DNA from: Lateolabrax maculatus
Taxonomy: Eukaryota; Chordata; Actinopteri; Acropomatiformes; Lateolabracidae
Length of the DNA stretch: 64,000 bases
Direction: 5' to 3'
NCBI GenBank assembly: GCA_031216445.1
Contig: CM062215.1
Location: 5,375,501-5,439,500 of the forward strand
A model generated the notes under the pieces. The model saw nothing but the letters and a program-made list of their open reading frames with translations. It was not told the origin of the DNA and ran no database searches. Below, one piece after another: positions 1-9,515 of the stretch. The stretch's first letter is position 1; each line of letters begins with the position of its first letter. Made by a program: the position numbers and the translations under genes.

Positions 1-382
1 GAAGATGGAGATATGGCGGCAGCGCTGACGGACTGCTGTTTGGGGTTTTAAGAGCACAAGCAGTGGACTGGCTTGGCCTCCCTTCAGTGCCTCCTTGATT
101 TATCATAAGTGGAACATGTTAACTGCTGCGCTTAGTGTAGCCAGATAGCATACCCATCGTCCCCTCCACTCCTACACCACCCCGTGATCGTTATGTCATT
201 TGTTTATGATCCACGGCTCTCTCATAATGGTCCGTTTGGCGTAATGCTATCCATCAGTCTTCCCAATGGCCTACTTTCACGTGGACACCTTTCCCCCTCC
301 TCTGTGATGCATTAACACAAAAATGTGTTAAACCAACGATTGACTTTGAAATAGTGATATGAGGACGTAGGTGTGTTTTCAG
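1..382. other. Leading non-coding stretch
   Basis: I see no convincing exon here. The first 50 bases are richer in GC than what follows and contain a short frame starting ATGGCGGCAGCG, which stops after a dozen codons. No strong splice donor is visible. If the downstream candidate exons are real, this would be upstream intron or 5' untranslated sequence, possibly near a first exon outside the window. Confidence 0.3.
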
Positions 383-475
383 AAAGGCAGAGTCATTGCT
401 GCTGAAGAGGACCATAATGCGCTCCACGACTATTTGGCAAGAGCGTCCGGCTTCGTGTTTTTGCTGGATCTTAAC
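383..475 (+). CDS. Candidate exon with start codon (unrecognised product)
   Basis: A 93-base segment is preceded by a plausible acceptor (GTGTGTTTTCAG) and followed by a strong donor (AAC|GTGAGT). The frame containing the ATG at 417-419 (A at position -3) is open to the donor and gives a peptide beginning MRSTTIWQERP. It ends with two spare bases, so the next exon must supply one base to complete the codon. The segment at 1112 does so without a stop. A second frame (KGRVIAAEEDHN...) is also open, which weakens the case. I recognise no protein family. The splice-like context could be chance in an AT-rich intron. Seen: splice consensus and open frame. Inferred: that it is an exon. Confidence 0.25.
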
Positions 476-747
476 GTGAGTGAGAGGGGAAGTTGAATGC
501 AGTCGGGGGGGGGGAGAGCTTTAGGTAATCGACACAGTGAGCTGAAAGTGGCTGTGAATCTATTTCAGATTCAGCACGCATACCAGCAGTGTGCCAGGCT
601 AGTTGAGGCTTGTAAATGCTTCTCATTGCAGTACAAAAATCATACTTGGTGTGTATTATCAGCTAAATGAAGAATTTACTTTAATCCCTTATCTGCTGCA
701 CTTTCCCCATGGCATTTTGAATTCTAGTTGTTTATTTGTTTTTGCAG

Positions 748-793
748 GACTTACTTAAGAGAATATATGCTCTTATCCTCCATTTTCACAGAG
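748..793 (+). other. Possible alternative exon
   Basis: The strongest acceptor-like sequence near the left edge (TTTATTTGTTTTTGCAG) precedes this 46-base segment. A weak donor, GAG|GTAGCT, follows it. Joined to the candidate exon ending at 475, the frame stays open through the segment. Its length is not a multiple of three, so including it would shift the frame of the 1112 segment. It may simply be an unused splice-like site. Confidence 0.12.
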
Positions 794-1111
794 GTAGCTC
801 GGTAACCTTGTTAAAATTCCTCATTTTATCGAAGGGCCATGGCTTGAAAATGCCAAGGTATCACATAAATCTCACCGCTATCACACACAGTGGCTTAAAT
901 GCTGAACATTGTCCATGAGCAGAAATAACTCCACATGGGCACAATATCTACTGACATTTGGTGTCTCAAGCAAAGAGATCAGTGTCTTTTTATCTAATAA
1001 TGACCCGCAGAATTATTTGAGCCTTTGAGAAAGTTATTGTATGTGGCAGAGGGCTTAATATAAGGGATTGACTGTTTCATTTGCCGCGACATGACCCGAC
1101 CTCTTTTACAG

Positions 1112-1231
1112 GCCCACAGCCACTCTGGTTAGTGGAAATGTCACGGCGCTCGTGTGCCGATCACCCGTGCTCAGGTCGCAGCGCGTGGTGGGACCGAAGG
1201 AGGCCCGACAAAATAAATCCAACCTTTACAC
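1112..1231 (+). CDS. Candidate second exon (unrecognised product)
   Basis: This 120-base segment lies between an acceptor, CTCTTTTACAG, and a strong donor, ACAC|GTGAGT. It is richer in G+C and CpG than its surroundings. The frame that continues from the candidate exon at 383-475 is open throughout, about 40 codons, including ...LVCRSPVLRSQRVVGPKEA. The other two frames were not all checked to the same depth, and at least one stops early. No domain or family is recognised. The matching phase with the upstream segment is the best argument that the pair is real. I found no convincing third exon. Confidence 0.28.
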
Positions 1232-1795
1232 GTGAGTGCAGATGAGTGGCAGCAGATGCTAGTGTGTTGGAGGCGGGGAGGAGGGAGGGACTTCCAGTGA
1301 CATGTTAAACTGGAAAAGGCTGAATATCTGCAGACACTGTAGGTGCTAAATCAAAGCATATTCATTGCCCTTAAAGGTAATTAATTCAAATAAGTATAAA
1401 TGTTGAGGAAAAGGAAATATATAGCAGTTTTAGGCACTGAGTAATAAAACATTTTCTCCCTCAGCATGACTCTCAAACTTCTATTCATAATGTATTGAGC
1501 TATGAAGTGACTCAGAAACTGAGAAATATCATTAGAGTTAGTTCACAAGCTGGGAACACTGTGCATATCACATATGGGTACAATATGTGTATAAGTGTGT
1601 ACATGTAGGACTGGAGTGATGTGTATCTTGGGTTTCTATACTTCAAATAGTGTTCATGTCCAACCATAACGCCACTATAATCTGTATTTTTACATTTACA
1701 ATGGGTCTTATTATGTTGTGTGTGTGTGAAAGGGACCATTCGCAGTGATAATATTGTTCCCTTTCACTTTTAAAGAGCGGTTCTGCTCATTTCAG
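1232..1795. other. Non-coding stretch
   Basis: AT-rich sequence with a GT/TG-rich part near 1560-1620 and 1719-1727. No exon, RNA gene or recognisable repeat is seen before the fish repeat starting near 1796. Confidence 0.5.
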
Positions 1796-2046
1796 CTCAT
1801 TGTATTTGTTTTCCGGTCTCCTTTGCTGTTTCTGCTCATTCTCGCAGCTCTCGTACGGACACAGCGGGCAGCCGTTTTCAGCAAAGAAAGCTGTGAAGCA
1901 CACAAAGTTAGGTGGTGAACATGCTTTAGTGGCGCATTTAGCAGCTCAAATGCTAAACATTTCCCTCAGGAGCTGGTGGAGACCAAAATACAGAGTTCAA
2001 AGGAAAGTGAATACTGGACTTAAATTCATCAGGTGGCCGGAGACAT
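1796..2046 (+). repeat. Interspersed teleost repeat, unnamed family
   Basis: The run from GTTTTCCGGTCTCC through TTTCCCTCAGGAGCTGGTGG to TTCATCAGGTGGCC matches, from memory, a repeat common in percomorph genomes. Its copies carry the phrases 'gtggagcatttagcagct' and 'caggagctggtggagaccaaaa'. I cannot assign it to a class. It directly abuts a second repeat at 2051, suggesting a composite or nested insertion. Confidence 0.5.
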
Positions 2047-2050
2047 GAGG

Positions 2051-2165
2051 CCATCCTCCGGGAACCAATAATGTCTGTACAAAATTTCATGTTAATCCAT
2101 TCAATAGTCTTTGAGACCGACCATTGAGAGACATCGCCATCCCTTGAGCCACACGGGTAGAACCA
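2051..2165 (-). repeat. Interspersed teleost repeat, family A, antisense copy
   Basis: CCATCCTCCGGGAACC, TGTCTGTACAAAATTTCATG and AGACATCGCCATCCCTTGAG are the reverse complement of a very common teleost repeat with the core 'ggattgccatgaaatttg...cattcatg'. Three other copies lie in this window, near 15186, 40340 and 57740. The copy is short and diverged. Confidence 0.55.
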
Positions 2166-5100
2166 AGAACATCTTCCACAGTTTTTGACATTTAGATAGG
2201 ATTGTTGAGATTGTTGCTTGAAACTTTTTTTTTTTTTTTTTTTGGTTTATAAGACAGCATTCAACATATTCCTTCGTTTTGCGGGTTTTTCTGGTGATGG
2301 GGTTGATTTAATAACACGCACCCATACAAGGCACAAAAACACACACAAGCCTGCTTCTTTTTCTTTTGTTGTTGTTGTAGTCACTTGTGTCTGATGATCA
2401 CTTCTAAATGTCAGCATCTAGTCCTTTGATTGCTGAAAAGTACAATTCGTGATCCACATGTTTTATTGCAGGTTTTGGAGTCTTGACTCCAGCGGGCTGA
2501 CATTGATGTGTGTCTTTTCTGGCATTTTCTCTCCTCCCTTCTCTTTCCTCTTCCAGCATTTGCAATCTGGCAGAGCTGCCGGAAGGTTTTGGAGTGACAG
2601 CTCTTAGAGTATGTTTTTTACCGGGAGCTCTGAGTGCTTTCTGGTTCAGTTTTTGCCACGATGTAGTGGACCATACAAGATGTTCATGGGCTCCAATCAG
2701 GCATCCTTAAAGGCATCCACCAACCATCCATAAACTTTAGCTTTAACCAGCACAGATGGTCAGAGGTGGACACTGTCTTGGGAGTGTGTTGAGGGGTATT
2801 GGGATGTTTTAAAATTGAATTACATATGTATGCTCAATGCTTCCCATTTGGGGTCCATTAGTCCAGTTGAGGATGTGTTCTCATCAGAAGATCTTCCTCA
2901 GGGTTGATTAATGTGCCGAAAAAGAAACCAGAAGGACTTAATATGACTGAAATCCTTCAACTTAGCCCAGGCCATGTGGGCTGTAGGGAGACGTGGCAGG
3001 CGTCCTGGTGTAAAACTGTTTGCTGGCAGCAGCGAGCTGTAAGGGGGGAGGGTGGCGGCGGCGGCGGGGGCGGCTGGGAGCGCCGTCATTCTAACTGCTG
3101 CACACTATATTATGACACCCTGTGGGCTTTGTCACACACACACCCACAGACAGACACACACGCACGGTAAAATGATGCCGACAACTCTACACTCATTGTT
3201 AACAGCTGGATCTGTAATGTGTAGAAGTGGTAACAGTTGTCAAGTTGTCACAAACGACGTGACATATCGGCTCCTTTGACACGAGAGAAAAAAGCAATCT
3301 GCTGTGACTGTGACTAATGTAAAATATCCCGTTTTTGGAGACACTCTGAAGTCCTTTCTCTGAGCGCCATGACTACCATTGAAGACATCAAGGATATGTC
3401 CTCTGCATTACATTTTTCTCGCCTATTGATCATTTTCACAAAGATGCAATTAGGTACTATATGTCATTTTTTACATGAATGAATCGCTTTATATTGCCAG
3501 TGTGTGAACGGATTGTAACATAACTTCAAAAGTGAGACCTTCCCCGACTTTCTCGGTTGATTATAACAGCCTGTGGACTGATTTCCATGTACAGGACTCA
3601 TGACACATGCCTATGAGTGTATTTCTGCCATAGGTAATACGTGTTTCAGCGATAAAGTTTAGGCCGACTTTGGGCAATGCCCACAAGACACTGACTGCAG
3701 CATTAATAACAAGTGTTTTCTGAAAGTTACATAGCCAGTTTTCAGTTTTTCTTAAAGAGCAATGGACAGGTTGAATGGATCTTCATTTAATTCAAAGGAA
3801 ATCAATTTCCCATGGTCAAGAACTTGGCAAAGAGTATCCTGTTCGTGCAGAGGGAAGGAGTGTTAGCTATTCAATTTCACATTGAAAATTACATTTGGAA
3901 AAACTCACTGGGTCCCTGCATGGTCCCTCCAATGAGAAAATACAATGTGTCCTTCTGTACTTTGCTTGAACTGACCCTCCTGGTCACAGAGTACCTCGAC
4001 TGTTAACATAGGCCACCTTAATGCAACATGAACTCCTGATCCTCTTGCCCAATCTTTGTGCGACATTCCACCTTAAAGTCAATAAAAACGCATGTCGTGC
4101 TCATCATATCAGACTGTTGACCTGCAATTTGTTTGGGGCTGCTGACGTACAGTCGCTGCAGTCGTCCGGGCGTCTGCTGTGACAGACAGGTGCTGCTGTG
4201 TGATTTAGGCCGGCAGACGAGTGCTTAGCAGAGGCCCAGGCAGCTTTAGCATGTGTTCATTAGTGAATGCTGGGGAAGCTTATCATTCTGAATGGCCTCA
4301 TTAGTGATAGGGATTAATATGCGGCAGGTTCATTAGAGAGACAGGCGGAGGAGTGTGTTGCCAGAATTGCAACAAGGCTGCTGGTCTGAACCGGCCCTCG
4401 CCTCTCGTGTTGTTTCAGCTATTAACAACAAAGCCTCGGACGAGTTTTGATCGTTTTATTGCAGCAGATGACACAGTGTGTATTAAGGTTGAAGATGAAT
4501 AACAGTGAACACTTGTTGGAGTTTGACAGCATTGTATTAATGCTGCTGCACAGTGTAACAAATGGTTCTTGCTATTATTTCACTATTAAGGTGAAGACTT
4601 GCATAGACAAAGTGTCTGCTGTTTTAATTATAATAGCTGCCCTGACAGTGGTGGGTAATTGTGATGAATAGATTCACCACACAGGGAATAGACTTTAAAA
4701 TGTTGGATATAGTATAGTAACAGATCAGTAGCATATTATAGTGCTATTATACTACTAATCAACCACTATGCTTGATGAAAAACTAAAAAAATCAAAGAAA
4801 CTTTGAAACTGGAGTTCACACTATCACCTTTCCAGTTTCTTGTATCGGCCTTTTAAATGTCAAGTGTTATTATCTTGCATTAAAGGAATCGTCGTGCTTG
4901 TGAAGGTAAAAGTGTGAGGCACAGTGACATGCTACAGAAAAAAAAAGTTAATTTTCAAGTTCAAAACTTTTTTGTGCTTCTTGGAAATTCCATCTAAAGC
5001 AAGACATAAATATTTTGGTTGTTAGATTGAGTTTATCCATACAGCAGACTCACTTCTCTATGCATGTGAATGACTCAGAGCCGCTGGTGGGCCACCGCAT

Positions 5101-6029
5101 GCTTGTCCTGTGCCAATAGCATGCTGAGAAAGGGACTTGTATTCCACACGTCTCCGCGGCACATTAAATATTAATTGCAGCGCTATCGTGTGTTCTTTTA
5201 TTTATTAAATATTTCACCAACCGAGATTCGATGCCCGGTTTGAGTTAAAAAGTTCAGTGGAGCGCGTTGTCTCTTCATACAGGGCTATCAAATGCCCATG
5301 GGTCAGAAAAACCTCTGCAGATACACTTTGTTCCTTCCGTCTTCACAGAAAACCCAGAAGAAACTGCCTTTGTTCTGATGCGCTCATCTAGCGCGTTAAC
5401 TCATGTTGTTTTTTCACTTTGTTTGATTCTTCCATTCTATCACCCATTCTGTTTTACAGTGCATACAATATTATGTTCATCCTACCTCTCACAGAGCCGT
5501 CCTGTTAAAGGGGTTACATGCAAAGAATTTTCCTTTAATTTTACATGACTTAAACTTAAGTACAGACATGGAAGTAAAATGCGAGAATTATTTAGTTGAT
5601 ACCACTTTAGATTTTTGCCTGCAAATTACTTACACTTACTTGGTTCTGTTGTTTTTCCACTTGAGGACTTGATGATGTTTGTTATAAATGAACTCATTTA
5701 GTAGCTTTAGGACTGCAGAAACATCAGCAAAAGGCTGCTTCTTAACAGTCCCCTCTAATTTGCTCTAAATCAAAATACTAACTCGTATTTGTTCGCTTTG
5801 TTGCACTCTTAAAAAGTGTGGAAAACACTGCGGCCGCCCACCACACGCAAAGGCATTAGTACGCAACAGATGCTGCTTGGCATCAATGTTTCTCCCTCAC
5901 AAAGACTGCAACAGAGCATCAAAAAACAAGCTCAAGCACAGATGTTCTTGACAGAAAGAGAGAGAGCAGAGAGAGGTTGGAGTAAGCCAGTGATACCGGG
6001 CCCTGCTTGTCTGATACCTGTCTCTTCTC
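2166..6029. other. Non-coding stretch with low-complexity patches
   Basis: No gene recognised. Visible items are a T-tract near 2226-2242, a G-rich patch near 3041-3083 with GGC repeats, and a CA-like patch near 3133-3164. A unique-looking block at 4130-4440 is listed separately. Open frames of 60-90 codons are scattered on both strands without family resemblance. Confidence 0.5.
4130..4440. promoter_or_regulatory. Unique block resembling a conserved non-coding element
   Basis: Balanced, non-repetitive sequence with several homeodomain-type sites: TTCATTAGTGAATG, CTCATTAGTGATAG and GGGATTAATATG. The last contains the OTX/bicoid-type core GGATTA. The look is that of an enhancer-like conserved element, but this is a subjective judgement from composition and motif density. 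No alignment was possible. Confidence 0.22.
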
Positions 6030-6311
6030 CAGGCTTACAGTAAATTCACCTGCCAGAGGTTCTACAACTGTTGTGGGGGAGACAAAGCAGCTAAAAGGGA
6101 GTAGTTTTGCATGTAAGCCTTTAATAAATCATCATTAAATTCAGCAGGCACACCGAGCCTGGGTCTGGAGCTGGACGGATTTTCTAACAATGTGCTAACA
6201 TTTGCGAGCAGCTTGTCCTCCTCTGGCTGCACCTTATTATCTCTGCGTGATCATGTTCTCCTCCAGATGCTTTTCTTTTCGCCACTACCAGTAAGGCACG
6301 AGTCATTTTGG
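6030..6311 (+). repeat. Local direct repeat, copy A
   Basis: About 282 bases closely matching 8711-8990 in the same orientation, starting CAGGCTTACAGTAAATTCAC and ending GAGTCATTTTGG. Shared blocks include ACAAAGCAGCTAAAAGGGAG and ATTTTCTAACAATGTGCTAA. Small indels and scattered substitutions separate the copies. There is no open frame through this copy and no recognised terminal signals, so it looks like a local duplication or two copies of an unfamiliar repeat. Confidence 0.85.
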
Positions 6312-6889
6312 ACAGCAAATGATGTTCGAAATATGCCACGGCCTTCCGGATAATCCGATGTGATCCAAATTTAATGTGCACTGAGCGTCTTAGGAGCAGT
6401 GTTGGATGCATAATTCTCTGCCGTCATCATGAAGACGGAAAGCCAGGATGACCACTCAGAATCATTATGTTCGCCGCGATTAGCGCTGACCTTTCCCTCC
6501 CTGGCAAAATGCACACTAGAGAAGTCGATTCGCGCCAGTAAAGAGCTCCCGAGACTTCTTTATACTGGTGATGAGGTTATTTAGGTCACGGCCTGTATTT
6601 TGATGGAATTTCACGAGCAAAACAATCCAAAGATCAAATATGATTGGCTCCCGTTTTCATGAATAAGGCCCCCTAAATCTGTGGCGCACTTACACCATCA
6701 TCTCACTTCCATCAACGCTGTGCCTGAACACAGTCATAATTCACACTGTTTTTGTTTCAACGTTTCTGGGCACCGGCATCCACGTGGAAAAATATGCCAA
6801 ACATGAATTAAATATAACAAAAAATAACGAGCAGGCAGTGGTTGGCAATGGCTGTATGTTTTTTTTTTTTTCACAAATAATGGGGGGAT
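6312..6889. promoter_or_regulatory. Unique block resembling a conserved non-coding element
   Basis: After the end of repeat copy A the sequence is non-repetitive, with mixed composition between about 6420 and 6710. It includes TCGCCGCGATTAGCG, GTTATTTAGGTCACGG and TTTTCATGAATAAGG. A T-tract near 6859-6870 ends it. No coding evidence. The regulatory label is only a guess from appearance. Confidence 0.18.
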
Positions 6890-7300
6890 ATTGCAGATAA
6901 ACCTGCCTCTATTAAATTCACACCCCAATTTAAATGGATGTGCTTTATTTATATGGAAATAAACAGGGTGATTGTGAATGTTATAAGTTGGTAAATGAGC
7001 GAGTGATGAAAGCACAGCGGTGCCTTGCTTTTCCAGCGTGTTGTTGCTCAGCAGACATAATAGCACCACCAAAAACTTTGACCTGAATAACAACAATATG
7101 CATCCCCGCCATTGTAACGTGAGCATAATGGATTTTCCCCTCATAACTGTTTTAATGGACTCATTTGCATACGGAAATGAGTAAATACAGTATATGTGCT
7201 ATCTAAAAATAGCAGTAAATGAGGTATTTCATTGGCTGTATAAAATTGAATGCTGAAGAAGGCGAGTGAAGCTGACACCTGTGTCAGTTTTATTTTCCCT
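6890..7300. promoter_or_regulatory. Enhancer-like block with octamer and MEF2-type site
   Basis: A POU octamer, ATTTGCAT (7163-7170), sits inside a perfect inverted repeat: ACTCATTT (7159-7166) and AAATGAGT (7175-7182). About 30 bases downstream is a full MEF2-type site, CTAAAAATAG (7203-7212). The block lacks repeats and has little room for coding sequence. The matches are direct observations. That the block is a bound enhancer is inference. Confidence 0.3.
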
Positions 7301-7758
7301 CTAGCCAACATGGAGCCCAGCGTGTCTGACTCACGGGGATGACAGATAACTTTTTTTAGAATATTTTTTTCCCCATCACAGTGTTAAAGTTGCTGAGACA
7401 TTTAACTGGCTTTCCTCCAGTCGCTCATGAAGCTGTGGCCTGATGAAGTCTGTTACGAGACTCAGGCCGGCGTTTTACAAGATTTGCAAGAGTTTGGGGA
7501 GCCGAGCCGCACGACGGTTGAAGACCGTTTCTTCCGTGGTGTTATTTCTTTTAAATTACACCTTCTACTTTCTTACCCAAACATATTTATTATGGGGGAA
7601 ATAAAACATTTATTAATGCTGTGGCATTTGGGGTGATAAATGACGCTCTAAATCTTGCATCCATGTGGTCTAAATTAAGGTTTCATTTCATTGTAAGTGC
7701 TGCAGACTCTTGTATAACACAATATCTCAAGGTCAGGCGCTGTAATTTACTACTCCCC
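7301..7758. other. Non-coding stretch
   Basis: No gene, RNA or repeat recognised. A short frame from 7427 (69 codons) has no family resemblance. Confidence 0.5.
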
Positions 7759-8035
7759 AGCCCCGCCCCTGAACAGTGATTGTCCAATCGTAGCTTGGCA
7801 GCACAAAAACTGTCCAATCATGACTAGGTGCAGCAGGTCCGTTGCCCTTTAGATTTCAGCATTATATCGTGTACGTAGGAGTGCATATTCAAGACTTTTT
7901 TAACAAGATTTTGTTTTTTGTGTGTTATTCACCTGCTTTTGTTGACTTCTGTTTGAAATGATGATGATGCATGTGCACCGTGCGAGAATGGAAAGCTTGA
8001 CAGGCATAGCAACAGTAACTAAGGGGGGCGGGGCT
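7759..8035. other. Inverted pair of GC boxes enclosing two CCAAT motifs
   Basis: AGCCCCGCCCC at 7759-7769 and its exact reverse complement GGGGCGGGGCT at 8025-8035 bound a 277-base segment. Inside, two similar phrases, TGTCCAATCGT and TGTCCAATCAT, carry CCAAT boxes about 33 bases apart. This could be a cryptic bidirectional promoter or, equally well, a small element whose ends happen to be Sp1-like. No target duplication was recognised. Confidence 0.3.
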
Positions 8036-8710
8036 AAGTGAAGGGGTTGATTGCTAATTAGCAGCCTCATTATAAGAAAGTCTGGTGACCCTTTATTCTG
8101 AAAAACATGGAGAGCAAGGCGGTCGTTTTCATTCAACAAAACGGACTCTCTGCAGATACATGATTTTATCTGACAACAGCTCTTTGAATTTCAGTCCCCA
8201 CTGATGAAAAATGAAGAAAAGTCAACCGCCTAAGCTCAGTCGGAGGAAAGCTCTGTTTGCTTATTTGTGTGTACTCGTTTGTTAAAGCAAACACGACATG
8301 AATTATAGAAACAAACACTTTGCATGTTTAACTTTGGAGTGGGGAAAAATGGATTCCCAGCTGTTCAAGTGAAGTCAGAAAGATTGCTGCCAAACAAAAC
8401 CATTAAAAAAACACGCCGCAGAAAAAAACACAAACAATCTCTGCAGTATAGCAGAATTGCTTGTCTTTTACTTGCGCAGTGTAATTTATTTCAAGAACAT
8501 GGAAGATAAAGAACTGATCTATCCCTTTGGCATGACAAAGGAGGCCAGTGGCACAGATACGCTGTTCATTACTAGCAGGCAGATAGAAGTTTGGAGGGAT
8601 GAAGGAGGGACAGAAGCACAGTGAGTCCACAGATTTTACAAACACATGCAGAAAAATAGTATAGTCAGTTCCCCCATGAATCGTGAATGAACAAAAACTG
8701 ATTAAATTGA
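8036..8710. other. Non-coding stretch
   Basis: Between the GC-box pair and repeat copy B the sequence is AT-rich. It includes an A-rich patch near 8403-8432. No recognised feature. Confidence 0.5.
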
Positions 8711-8990
8711 CAGGATTACAGTAAATTCACCTGCCAGAGGTTATACAACTGTTGTGGAGAAGACAAAGCAGCTAAAAGGGAGTAGTTTTACAAATAAGCC
8801 TTTAATAAATCATTGAATGCAGCAGGCACATTGTGCCTGGCTCTGGAGCTGGAAGGATTTTCTAACAATGTGCTAACATTTGGAAGCAGCGTGTCCTCAT
8901 ATTGCTCCATCTATTACCTCGACATGAACATGTTCTTCCCCCGATGCTTTTTTCTTTTGGTCAGTACAAGTAAGGTACGAGTCATTTTGG
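8711..8990 (+). repeat. Local direct repeat, copy B
   Basis: Second copy of the unit at 6030-6311, running from CAGGATTACAGTAAATTCAC to GAGTCATTTTGG. This copy contains a perfect 17-base palindrome: CAGGCACA (8823-8830), T, TGTGCCTG (8832-8839). In copy A the right arm has two changes. A frame of 63 codons crosses this copy, but the equivalent region of copy A has stops, so conserved coding is unlikely. Flanking sequences of the two copies do not match. Confidence 0.85.
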
Positions 8991-9150
8991 TCGGACGTAT
9001 ATGAAAAACAGGAAAAAGGGCCAGGTGAGATGTGATGTGTTTAACCACAGTGTCCCGACAATACTGTACTGGATGTAGATTTGGATTGAAAAGGCATACA
9101 AACTAAGAATTTGTTTTAATTAGAGAGCGCATGATGCTATTTCTAGCCTC

Positions 9151-9515
9151 ATGGGCTCACTAGACTTATATGTCATTTGGAGAATGAAGAATCCACAGCA
9201 AACAAGATATACATGGAGACTAGGCAATTGGGTTAGAAGAATAGATTATTTCTTAACATCATTTTCATTGATTCCGAAAATTAATAAAGTTAGGATTAAA
9301 GAGAAATTCAGATCAGATTGTCAGTACCACCAAGTTTCATAGGGGCCCAGGATATTGGAAATTAAACCAGCAGTTATTAAAAGATTTCATAGATATCATA
9401 AACACATTCATTAACGATTTTTTAAACAATGCCACAGCTGATCCATTCATTATTTGGGATGCTTTTAAATGCACCCTGAGGGGTCGCTGCATTCAATATA
9501 GCTCCAGAGATATGT
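9151..9515 (+). pseudogene. L1-type LINE fragment (end of endonuclease domain and linker)
   Basis: The frame from 9151 reads MGSLDLYVIWRMKNP...YTWR...RIDYFL, the layout of the C-terminal part of an apurinic-type endonuclease of L1-like LINEs. The usual SDH motif reads S-D-C, so the catalytic histidine is lost. At about 9335 the reading shifts by one frame and continues as RGPGYWKLNQQLL, then DPFIIWDAFKCTLRGRCIQY, typical of the segment just before the reverse transcriptase. The homology stops there. No reverse transcriptase follows, so this is a short, 3'-truncated and frameshifted relic. Confidence 0.85.

Noticed and set aside
2471..2612. Segment after TTTTATTGCAG that continues the frame of the 1112 exon to a stop
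   Set aside because: The acceptor is acceptable and the frame ends in a stop, but the peptide looks random and no polyadenylation or transcript context supports a terminal exon.
7773..7800. TGATTGTCCAA resembles the start of miR-219
   Set aside because: Only about 11 bases match, the rest differs, a near copy of the phrase occurs 33 bases later, and no hairpin partner is visible.
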